From: Ponticaulis sp.
GTDB lineage: Bacteria > Pseudomonadota > Alphaproteobacteria > Caulobacterales > Hyphomonadaceae
NCBI GenBank assembly: GCA_002699325.1
Contig: PABS01000127.1
Coordinates: 5,055-18,718 of the forward strand
DNA length: 13,664 nucleotides
Direction of reading: 5' to 3'
Positions 6,531 to 13,011 of this stretch are shown here, piece by piece. Below the pieces are notes generated by a model. That model had not been told where the DNA came from and made no database searches. It saw only the letters and a program-made list of their open reading frames with translations. Both the position numbers and the translations under genes were made by a program. Each line of letters starts with the position of its first letter. The stretch's first letter is position 1.

Positions 6531-7436
6531 TCATTTTCGCCTTTTGCGAAAGCTCCCGCTCTTGCGGCTATCCGGGCGCCGGTTCTGAGGACGCGAGTTT
6601 CTTGGTTCTTCCATGCGGTCGGTTTTCATCTCCGGCCCCAGAAGATCCGCCAGACGGTTGGCCGGAACCTCTTCCAAAGCGCCAGAGGCGAGGTCAGCGA
6701 GTTCAAACGGGCCATAAACGGTCCGGATCAGACGATTTACCGTCAGGCCGACACTGGCAAGCGCCTTTCGCACTTCCCGGTTCTTGCCTTCCTTCAGGAC
6801 GACATGCAGCCAGTTGTTCGTGCCGGTGGTGCGTTCCAGCGTGGCAATGATGGGGGCATATTCAATGCCATCCACAGTGACGCCGCCCGCCAGATCTTTC
6901 AGGATTTCATCGGTCACGCGGCCATGCGCGCGCGCGCGGTAATGGCGTTCCAGACCGGTGGAGGGCAGCTCCATTTTGCGCGCCAGCTCACCATCATTGG
7001 TCAGGATGAGCAGGCCTTCAGTTGTGAGGTCGAGGCGTCCTACCGTGACAACGCGCGGCAGCGACTTTGGCAGGTGATCAAATATGGTGGCCCGGCCTTC
7101 AGGGTCTTTCGTGGCGGTGATCAGGCCAGCTGGCTTGTGATACATCCACATGCGCGTTGGCTCTGGCGGTTTGATGATCGTGCCGCTGACCTTGACCTGA
7201 TCGCGCGATGTGACCTTTACGGCAGGCGAATCCAGACGCTCGCCATTCACCATGACCTTGCCCTGTTCGATGAGGACTTCCGCGTCGCGGCGCGAACAGA
7301 CGCCAGCGTGTGCGAGATATTTCGCAATTCGCTCGCCATCCTGCCAACGCTCGGCTTCGGACATAGGTTTTCTGTTTTGGGGGCGTGTGGTCCGCTTTGG
7401 CGGTCGACCGCGGCCCGTCTCCCGACGCTCCGTCAT
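6531..7436 (-). CDS. rluB: 23S rRNA pseudouridine synthase, RsuA/RluB family
   Basis: The protein has 301 residues from the ATG at 7436, which has AAGGA about eight bases upstream. The longer reading to 7535 would run into the preceding gene and has no ribosome-binding site. The order is a basic N-terminal tail (1-25), an S4 RNA-binding domain (about 34-80; RIAKYLAHAGVCSRRDAEVLIEQGKVMVNG), then the synthase core. The core has MYHKPAGLITATKDPEGR (98-115) and the catalytic motif GRLDLTTEGLLILTNDGEL with Asp136. KEGKNREVRKAL lies further on, as in RsuA/RluB/RluE/RluF enzymes. The C-terminal tail after about residue 270 is Arg-rich and disordered-looking. RluB modifies 23S rRNA near position 2605 in E. 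coli; assignment to RluB rather than another member rests on general resemblance. The small membrane-protein gene ends 41 bases upstream. Confidence 0.88.
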   Translation of the reverse strand: MTERRETGRGRPPKRTTRPQNRKPMSEAERWQDGERIAKYLAHAGVCSRRDAEVLIEQGKVMVNGERLDSPAVKVTSRDQVKVSGTIIKPPEPTRMWMYHKPAGLITATKDPEGRATIFDHLPKSLPRVVTVGRLDLTTEGLLILTNDGELARKMELPSTGLERHYRARAHGRVTDEILKDLAGGVTVDGIEYAPIIATLERTTGTNNWLHVVLKEGKNREVRKALASVGLTVNRLIRTVYGPFELADLASGALEEVPANRLADLLGPEMKTDRMEEPRNSRPQNRRPDSRKSGSFRKRRK

Positions 7437-7477
7437 ATCTGGTCCTTTCAATTGGAAGGCGCTCGTATCACACCTTG

Positions 7478-7888
7478 TCAGCCGAAGAAATAGACCAGCT
7501 TGAGCATCATGACGAAGGGCAGGGCGATGAGACACCCCATGCCGAGCTCGAAGCCGACCCAGATCCAGTTCTGTCGTGTCGCTGCGCCGTCATCTCGCCA
7601 GATGGAGATCATTCGACCGCAGCCGGCACCGATCCAGCCTGCTGCGAGCGGCACAACGATCACGGGTGCAACCATCTGGTCCAGCCACCAGAGCAGGACG
7701 AGCGTGCTCAGATGCGCCATCAGGAACAGCCCGCCAAAAGTGGCGCGGAATTCGGACTGACCCTCGGCATGGCCGGGCATTGGAATGAGGCCGACCGTCT
7801 TAGACCCCCAGCTCGGCTTGATCAGGGAATAGAACCCCATCCAGGCACCAAAGGCCAAAATCGCGCTTGCAATCAGTTGTGAGATCAT
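7478..7888 (-). CDS. Small integral membrane protein, DUF4345-like
   Basis: This 136-residue protein has four predicted membrane helices at about 4-24, 47-68, 72-88 and 112-134. Between the second and fourth helices are FRATFGGLFLMAHL and GWIGAGCGRMISIWRDDG, followed by N-x-x-W-V-G-F-E. Such an arrangement (E-F-R-x-x-x-G-G, G-R-x-x-S and a late Glu) resembles DUF4345 proteins, whose function is unknown. AGGA lies only one base before the ATG at 7888, so the start is not secure. It lies upstream of the rluB-type gene on the same strand and probably shares its transcript. It is divergent from the TRIC gene. Confidence 0.65.
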   Translation of the reverse strand: MISQLIASAILAFGAWMGFYSLIKPSWGSKTVGLIPMPGHAEGQSEFRATFGGLFLMAHLSTLVLLWWLDQMVAPVIVVPLAAGWIGAGCGRMISIWRDDGAATRQNWIWVGFELGMGCLIALPFVMMLKLVYFFG

Positions 7889-7924
7889 GTCCTGCCAATC
7901 TGCTAGTGGTTGGGAATTAGCACT

Positions 7925-7954
7925 TTGTCAGGCAAAGACCAGAAATTGCACAAT
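7925..7954 (+). promoter_or_regulatory. Candidate promoter of the TRIC channel gene
   Basis: TTGTCA (7925-7930) and CACAAT (7949-7954) are separated by 18 bases in the short divergent spacer, and match sigma-70 -35 and -10 elements moderately. A start of transcription near 7961 would exclude the ATG at 7957 and favour those at 7972 or 7975. An inverted repeat CTTTG/CAAAG (7923-7937) overlaps the -35. Confidence 0.35.
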
Positions 7955-7971
7955 CCATGCTTCGAGAAGCC

Positions 7972-8583
7972 ATGATGAACATTGACGTCGCCCTCATTTT
8001 TGCTGACCGGATCGGCGTGTTCGTCTTCGCGCTTTCGGGCGGGATTGCTGCGGTCCGCAAGGAGATGGACCTGTTCGGCGTGGTGGTTCTGGCCTTCCTG
8101 CCTGCGGTCGGCGGGGGCACTTTGCGGGATATCATTCTCGATCAGCCTGTCTTCTGGCTGGATGACACGATCTCGCTATGGCTGGCTGCTGCAGGCGGGC
8201 TCGCAGCTTTCTTCCTGCACAAGGCCATCGAGGCCTTCCGGCCACTGCGATGGGCAGATGCGGTCGGGCTGGCGCTCTTTGCGGTCTCGGGTGCGGCCAA
8301 GGCGGCAGAGCTCGGACATGGCTTTCTGATTATTCTGATCATGGGGGTGATGACCGCAACCGCAGGCGGTCTCATTCGCGATGTGGTCGCCAATCGCGAC
8401 CCGCTGCTTCTCAAAGAGGATATATACGCGACCGCTGCGCTACTTGGTGCGGCGGTCTATGCCGGACTGACGGCGCTGGGGATTGCCAGCAGCTATGCCT
8501 TCGCGGCAGGGTTTGCTGCCGCCCTCATTTTGCGAGGGCTGGCGATCATTTTTCATCTCTCACTGCCAAAGCCGAGGCTCTGA
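7972..8583 (+). CDS. Trimeric intracellular cation (TRIC) channel family protein, UPF0126
   Basis: The protein has 203 residues from the ATG at 7972. GAGAAG at 7964-7969 fits this or the ATG at 7975; the ATG at 7957 has no ribosome-binding site. It is very hydrophobic, with about seven helices in two three-helix repeats plus a last helix. Family motifs occur in both repeats: FALSGGIAAVR (19-29) with AVGGGTLRDIILDQPVFWL (45-63), and FAVSGAAKA (103-111) with ATAGGLIRDVVANRDPLLLKEDIYATAALLGA (129-160). The paired GG and R-D residues are characteristic of prokaryotic TRIC proteins (YadS/YicG type), which conduct monovalent cations such as potassium. The convergent lipoprotein gene ends five bases after its stop. 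Confidence 0.9.
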   Translation: MMNIDVALIFADRIGVFVFALSGGIAAVRKEMDLFGVVVLAFLPAVGGGTLRDIILDQPVFWLDDTISLWLAAAGGLAAFFLHKAIEAFRPLRWADAVGLALFAVSGAAKAAELGHGFLIILIMGVMTATAGGLIRDVVANRDPLLLKEDIYATAALLGAAVYAGLTALGIASSYAFAAGFAAALILRGLAIIFHLSLPKPRL

Positions 8584-8588
8584 AGAGA

Positions 8589-8834
8589 TTAGCGGGATGT
8601 TCCCGCAGGAGCGGGACTTCGTCCGCCCGGGAAGGGACCTTTTTTAAGAACTTCAGTCACTTCATGATTATTGAGCATGCGGTCCTGGAGGTCAGATTGA
8701 GCTGGTTTGTAGTCGCTCGTGAGGTCGAAACGATCTGGTTCAGATACACTGGCGAGCTGTGTTGGCGCGCCAGATGTTGCGCATGCGCCGAGCAGAAGAC
8801 CCGATGCAAGAATTGCAAATACTGATGTTTTCAT
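8589..8834 (-). CDS. Small lipoprotein of unknown function
   Basis: This 81-residue protein starts with MKTSVFAILASGLLLGAC, a signal peptide with lipobox LGAC and lipidated Cys18. The next residue is Ala, which fits outer-membrane sorting. The mature part is short and polar (SDYKPAQSDLQDRMLNNHEVTEVLKK), with no recognised domain. AAGGAG eight bases before the ATG is an excellent ribosome-binding site, so the gene is probably real. The last 17 or so residues (GPFPGGRSPAPAGTSR) are encoded by the hairpin cluster that appears to serve as the terminator of the convergent TRIC gene. The lpxL-type gene ends 94 bases upstream on the same strand. Confidence 0.72.
   Translation of the reverse strand: MKTSVFAILASGLLLGACATSGAPTQLASVSEPDRFDLTSDYKPAQSDLQDRMLNNHEVTEVLKKGPFPGGRSPAPAGTSR
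8592..8645. terminator. Hairpin cluster at the convergent TRIC/lipoprotein junction
   Basis: GCGGGA (8592-8597), TCCCGC (8601-8606) and GCGGGA (8611-8616) allow two mutually exclusive stems. A further GTCC (8621-8624) and GGAC (8636-8639) pair sits just before six T residues (8640-8645). In the plus direction this is a plausible terminator for the TRIC gene. In the minus direction the 8592-8606 stem spans the lipoprotein stop codon. Confidence 0.5.
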
Positions 8835-8928
8835 TACCCGCTCCTTTTTTCACGTGATGAGCGTACACCAGTTTTTGAGATACCGGAAATTGTGTCCATT
8901 TTTCTGAACTGTTGTATCGTGCCCGGAT

Positions 8929-9888
8929 TTACATCAGGCCGGCATCGCGCCAGGCATCTTTCGGCCAGCGTCGGTGCATCCAGAACCACTGGTCCGGGGT
9001 TGCTTTCACGCGCTCTTCCATGAAGGCAGTGATACGCTCGACGGTTGCCTTGATATCATCAGTGGCGTTTCCGGTATCGACATGTTCAATGGCCGGATGA
9101 ACCGTCACCTTGAACCGCGCCGGTCCAGTCCGCTCTGTCGACAACGGAATGATGGGGACGTCGTATTTCAGAGCAAGGCGTGTCGGACCCGGCGCGGTCA
9201 TAGCTTCATGACCAAAAAAGGAAACGGGAATGCCTTCGTTGAACTTCTGATCATTCATCAGAGCGACGGCGCGGTTCTGCCTTAGGGCATTCATGACTTC
9301 CCGCGTGCCGAGACCCTTCGGGGTGAGAACGGCGATCCCATAATCATGGCGCACCTTGTTTAGCTTGCGGTCGATGTGGGGATTGTTGAGCGCGCGATAG
9401 GTGACGAAACAGTCCACAGGGCGGTTGCAGATCACGCTGGCCATGACTTCCCAATTGGCGAAATGCCCGGAAATGAACACCGCGCCTTTATCGGACTCGC
9501 GCACTGCATCGAGGCGCTCTGCGCCGACCACTTCCACCCTGCCATTTTTCTCGTAAGGGTCAATTTCCGGCAGATGCGGGAGCTCGCCAGCTGTCCGGCC
9601 AAAGCAGTCCCAGGCGGCCATGGCTGTGGCTTCGATTTTCTCCTCGTCCCAGTCCGGGAAAGCGAGCTTGATATTGCGTTTGGCTGTTTTGTGCGCGCTG
9701 GTCATCGGACCGATCTTGCGGAACAGCCAGCCGCCCACATTCGACGCCCGGTCCGCGCTCATGGCCTTGAAGGGGGCCCAGTAGAGAAGATCCCAGCCGA
9801 GTGCCTCAATGCGCCACATCAGTTTCTGGCTGAAGCTCGCCCGGCTTTCGACGTCGTGTGACCGGATATATTGTTGGTTGTCGCTCAT
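8929..9888 (-). CDS. lpxL: Lipid A biosynthesis lauroyl (secondary) acyltransferase, LpxL/HtrB family
   Basis: This 319-residue protein transfers an acyl chain onto a hydroxyl of a primary acyl chain of Kdo-lipid A at the inner-membrane face. The HX4E active motif is seen in GHFANWE (His142, Glu147), followed by TYRALNNPHIDRKLNKVRHDYG (163-184) and ALMNDQKFNEGIPVSFFGHEAMTAPGPTRLA (209-239). The latter is the conserved N-D-Q and G-P block of LpxL/LpxM. QWFWMHRRWP near the C-terminus is also typical. A hydrophobic stretch around 28-40 may anchor it. The ATG overlaps the LpxK stop as ATGA, which implies translational coupling. Which chain length is used (LpxL versus LpxM or LpxX type) cannot be told. 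Confidence 0.92.
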   Translation of the reverse strand: MSDNQQYIRSHDVESRASFSQKLMWRIEALGWDLLYWAPFKAMSADRASNVGGWLFRKIGPMTSAHKTAKRNIKLAFPDWDEEKIEATAMAAWDCFGRTAGELPHLPEIDPYEKNGRVEVVGAERLDAVRESDKGAVFISGHFANWEVMASVICNRPVDCFVTYRALNNPHIDRKLNKVRHDYGIAVLTPKGLGTREVMNALRQNRAVALMNDQKFNEGIPVSFFGHEAMTAPGPTRLALKYDVPIIPLSTERTGPARFKVTVHPAIEHVDTGNATDDIKATVERITAFMEERVKATPDQWFWMHRRWPKDAWRDAGLM

Positions 9889-10874
9889 GAAAGGGTCCTG
9901 ATGAGCGGCGCTAATAAGGCTTCAAAATCATTCCCGTCAAATCTTGCTTCGACCGGAAGCATGGAAACGCCCTCTCGGTCGGCGGCTGAAAGCCGTGCAA
10001 AGTCTTTCTCAGTGGTGATTAGCCGGGCCTCTCGTTCGTGTGCCAGTTGTTTGAGAAACTGAATGTCGCGAGCGGTATAGCTGTGGTGATCGGGGAAGGG
10101 CACCGCCTCGCTGAGTTCAGCGCCAGCTCCTTCCAGCGTGTCGAAAAACTTCTGTGGACGGCCAATTCCTGCAAAGGCAACAAACGGGCCGGCAGGGAGG
10201 GTTTCCGATGGTTCGACCCGTCCGTGGGTGACGGGCAAACCGCCAAAGTCAGGCAATGGCGCGTCTTCGGAGACCTCACCCATCACGATGACCGCATCGG
10301 CACGCTCCAGCCCCGTCCGCACGGGTTCCCGCAAAGGGCCTTTTGGAAAGACAAAACCATTCCCGACGGGATTGCCCCCATCAATCACAATGAGTGTATA
10401 ATCTTTTTGAAGTGTCGGGTTCTGGTGCCCGTCATCCATAATAATGACCTGAACACCTTCAGCCTTCATGGCCTCAGCCGCAGCAACGCGATCAGCCCCG
10501 ATCCAGGCTTCTCCGCTTTCGGCCAGCATGCGTGGTTCGTCACCGACATCGGCGGCCGTGTGCGTTCCGGGATCAACCTTGAGCGGCCCCTTCAGCTTGC
10601 CGCGATAGCCACGGGAGAGCGAAGCGGCGCGGATGCCGAGGCTGCTGAGGTAATTGCGCACCATTTTCACAATGGGTGTCTTGCCCGATCCGCCGACCGT
10701 CAGATTGCCAATGCAGATGACCGGGATTCCGACATCGAAAGGCTCGGCTTTTTCGATACGCCGCGCCCCGGCCCAAGCATAGAGAGATGCTATCGGCGTC
10801 AGCATCAGGCGGGTCATCGGAGCCGAACGCCGGGACTGTAAGTCCAGTTCATGCCAGAAGGCCGGGTCCCTCAT
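9885..10874 (-). CDS. lpxK: Tetraacyldisaccharide 4'-kinase LpxK
   Basis: This 329-residue kinase adds the 4'-phosphate to the lipid A disaccharide 1-phosphate. The LpxK P-loop is GNLTVGGSGKTP (56-67), followed by SLSRGYRGK (85-93), GDEPRMLA (111-118) and the DDGHQNPTLQKD block (147-158). Later come NPVGNGFVFPKGPLREP and FAGIGRPQKFFDTL with FPDHHSY (catalytic-site region in the C-terminal lobe), all standard in this family. The N-terminal hydrophobic segment (about 24-37) fits membrane association. Both ends overlap neighbours by four bases (ATGA with waaA upstream and lpxL downstream). Length is normal and no key residue is missing. Confidence 0.95.
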   Translation of the reverse strand: MRDPAFWHELDLQSRRSAPMTRLMLTPIASLYAWAGARRIEKAEPFDVGIPVICIGNLTVGGSGKTPIVKMVRNYLSSLGIRAASLSRGYRGKLKGPLKVDPGTHTAADVGDEPRMLAESGEAWIGADRVAAAEAMKAEGVQVIIMDDGHQNPTLQKDYTLIVIDGGNPVGNGFVFPKGPLREPVRTGLERADAVIVMGEVSEDAPLPDFGGLPVTHGRVEPSETLPAGPFVAFAGIGRPQKFFDTLEGAGAELSEAVPFPDHHSYTARDIQFLKQLAHEREARLITTEKDFARLSAADREGVSMLPVEARFDGNDFEALLAPLIRTLS

Positions 10875-12154
10875 TCCGGCGCTCCGGTCTTCAGACGGGA
10901 GAGTACAGCATCCCGTGTCCGGGTCAGCGGTTCTTCACCTGAAAGATAGGTGCGCAAACGCTCTGCTTTTTCGGGAGGATTATATATCTTTGTGCCGTTC
11001 AGATAGGGTTTGGCTTCCGCGATCAGCTGGTCCTCATCTGAAACGAGAATGGCAGCGCCAGAGGCGACCATATCGTCAAACTCCTGACGAAAGTTCGAGA
11101 CATCCGGAAACGACAGAACGAGCCGGTCGAGCTTTAGCGGTTCGATCGGATTATGACCATGAACCTCAGAGCCGGGCAGTCCGCCGCCGAGAAAAACCAG
11201 ACTGGACAGCCGCATCCACAGGCCGAGTTCGCCGAGCGTATCGCAGACCCAGATCTGGTCTGCCGGGTCGGGTGTTCCGCCCTCTGAACGATGATACGTC
11301 TTTGCCTCCTCGCAAAGCGTCAGAATATCTGACCCTCGTTCGGGATGACGCGGTGCCAGGATCAGCAACAGGTCTGGAATCTCGGTTTTGAGCGTCTTCC
11401 AGGCTGAGATCAGCTTTTCATCTTCGCCCGGATGGGTCGACAGGGCCGCCAGAACGGGGCGCTCGCCCACGACTGCTTTCAGCTTCAATACCTCGTCCAT
11501 GTCCGCATGCAGTGGCGGCGCCGCATATTTCAGATTGCCGACCAGTTTCACCGAACGTCCGGCAAACTGTCTCAGACCGTCATAGGTGCGCGTGTTCGCT
11601 GCAAGGATCTGATCGAAGCCGCCAAAAAGCCGCTTGGCGAGTGCGGGAAACCGCATCCAGCCATCAAAGCTTTTCTCCGTCATGCGGGCATTGATCAGAA
11701 GTCGGGGGATGCGACGCTTGTCGAGATGGGAGATCAGGTTCGGCCAGATGTCGCCTTCTGCGAAGACGGCCAGATCTGGCTTCCAGTGATTGAGAAATCG
11801 CTTACACGAAAATGGTGTATCGACGGGCGCGACCTGATGGATCAGATCGGGCAGCGATCTGCGCGCAATCAGATCCGCCGAGGTCCGGGTCTGGGTGGTG
11901 ATCAAAGCGCTGAGGTCGGGGCGTTCTTTTTTCAGCGCTTCAAACAGAAGAAGCAAAACCTGACTTTCGCCAATACTTGCGCCATGCATCCAGACCAGTG
12001 GGCCGGGTGGGCGTGGCCGGCTGGCATAGCCGCGGCGTTCCTGCGTCCGGTCGCCATCTTCTTTGCCCGATGCGACGCGGCGACGAAGGACCAGCGGGAC
12101 CATGGGGTCTAAAAGGCCGGTGACGCCTTTGTAAAAGGTGAACCCCAGCGTCAT
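10871..12154 (-). CDS. waaA: 3-deoxy-D-manno-octulosonic acid (Kdo) transferase WaaA
   Basis: This 427-residue GT30 enzyme attaches Kdo to the lipid A precursor from CMP-Kdo. An N-terminal membrane-proximal helix (about 8-23) precedes the first Rossmann half. WMHGASIGESQ (55-65) contains the expected catalytic Glu63. FAEGDIWPNLI takes the place of the more usual E-[ST]-[ED]-x-W-P-N-L motif, so its middle position (Gly) is unusual. The second half has GNLKYAAPP, LILAPRHPERG, LGELGLWMRLSSLVFLGGGLPGSEVHGHNPIEPL and the typical GGxxxxGGHN-like end. Whether one or more Kdo residues are added cannot be told. It is joined to the DUF374 gene and to lpxK by ATGA overlaps. Confidence 0.95.
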   Translation of the reverse strand: MTLGFTFYKGVTGLLDPMVPLVLRRRVASGKEDGDRTQERRGYASRPRPPGPLVWMHGASIGESQVLLLLFEALKKERPDLSALITTQTRTSADLIARRSLPDLIHQVAPVDTPFSCKRFLNHWKPDLAVFAEGDIWPNLISHLDKRRIPRLLINARMTEKSFDGWMRFPALAKRLFGGFDQILAANTRTYDGLRQFAGRSVKLVGNLKYAAPPLHADMDEVLKLKAVVGERPVLAALSTHPGEDEKLISAWKTLKTEIPDLLLILAPRHPERGSDILTLCEEAKTYHRSEGGTPDPADQIWVCDTLGELGLWMRLSSLVFLGGGLPGSEVHGHNPIEPLKLDRLVLSFPDVSNFRQEFDDMVASGAAILVSDEDQLIAEAKPYLNGTKIYNPPEKAERLRTYLSGEEPLTRTRDAVLSRLKTGAPE

Positions 12155-12924
12155 TTCGCCATGACCTGATCTGAGGCTGGGGTGACCGGCGCGTCCTGAG
12201 GGGCGGGAGGTTCAAATTCGCCGCCAACCAGCTCTTCGGCGCGCTGTGTGGCCGAGTTGAGGGCGGCTTCCATGCGTGCGCGGATGGACTCGGTTTTCTC
12301 GCCGCGCTCCGCTTTAATGATGTCACCGATCACAATCGCGCCCCGCGTGAACGGCAGAGGCACGACAAAACGGTCCCAGCTATTCAGGCGTTTGGCCGGA
12401 GCGGTCGCCAGCGCATAGGTGACAATCGTCGCCCGTTTGCGCTGGGCCAGGAGCGCCGCGCCCATCGCGGCGCGCTGCCGGGGGCCGCGTGGACCGTCCA
12501 CGGTCATGCAGACCACGCCGTCTTCACGTCCGAGGAGATCGCTCACCTCACGGATCGCGGCAGCCCCGCCCTTATCCTTGTCGGCTTTCTTCTTGTTGCC
12601 GGCTGATCCCCGGATCACCTGAAGGCCCAGCTTTTCTGAAGCGCGGGCGACGAACTCACCATCGCGAGACAGGGAAATCAGGATGGCGGGCTGGCGTTTG
12701 TTATTCGGTCGGTGTCGCAGCTTCTGCGTCCAGATGACCGGCAACAGAAAAATTCTGGAGTGCCAGCTGGAGAACAGGAGACCGCCCGGAGCATCCCAGA
12801 GGGGCTCCACCTTTTCCAGGCCCTCAATCTGCCAGCGCACGCTACGCCCGATGAGTGCCATATATGACCAGATCAGAAAGGCCAGGACCGCCTGAACGGG
12901 CCCGGATCGCAAAAAGGATTTCAT
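12151..12924 (-). CDS. DUF374 lysophospholipid acyltransferase-like protein
   Basis: This is a 257-residue protein. I chose the ATG at 12924 (MKSFLRSG), which has AAGG about nine bases upstream, over an ATG at 12975 without a ribosome-binding site. A membrane helix (about 12-28) is followed by LFSSWHSRIFLLP, the position of the acyltransferase HX4D-type motif. Then come ISLSRDGEFVARASEKLGLQVIRGSAG and VCMTVDGPRGPRQRAAMGAALLA, the defining DUF374 signature with the invariant D-G-P-R-G-P. The C-terminal 30 residues are Pro/Ala-rich. In many alphaproteobacteria this family sits directly before waaA, and a role in lipid A or phospholipid acylation is inferred. It is first in the operon and shares an 87-base divergent spacer with the phosphatase gene. 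Confidence 0.88.
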   Translation of the reverse strand: MKSFLRSGPVQAVLAFLIWSYMALIGRSVRWQIEGLEKVEPLWDAPGGLLFSSWHSRIFLLPVIWTQKLRHRPNNKRQPAILISLSRDGEFVARASEKLGLQVIRGSAGNKKKADKDKGGAAAIREVSDLLGREDGVVCMTVDGPRGPRQRAAMGAALLAQRKRATIVTYALATAPAKRLNSWDRFVVPLPFTRGAIVIGDIIKAERGEKTESIRARMEAALNSATQRAEELVGGEFEPPAPQDAPVTPASDQVMAK

Positions 12925-13011
12925 AAATCTGGCCTTACTCCGTGTCGGTCTTCTGCGCAAAGGGGCGTCTGGCACATTTACGTGCCTGTGAGGCTAAGGT
13001 AAGGGCTGCGC
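12925..13011. promoter_or_regulatory. Divergent promoter spacer of the lipid A operon and phosphatase gene
   Basis: These 87 bases separate two oppositely directed start codons, so both promoters must lie here or extend into the genes. I see an inverted repeat GGCAC (12971-12975) and GTGCC (12982-12986) with a six-base AT-rich loop, a possible operator. No strong -10/-35 pair is evident on either strand. Confidence 0.35.

Noticed and set aside
6381..7493. Long plus-strand frame of 370 codons
   Set aside because: It is antisense to the rluB-type gene, which has a full S4 domain and catalytic motif. The plus-strand protein has no recognisable domain and a composition typical of an opposite-strand shadow.
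10038..10841. Plus-strand frame of 267 codons
   Set aside because: It lies wholly opposite lpxK, whose motifs are complete. No ribosome-binding site or domain supports the plus-strand reading.
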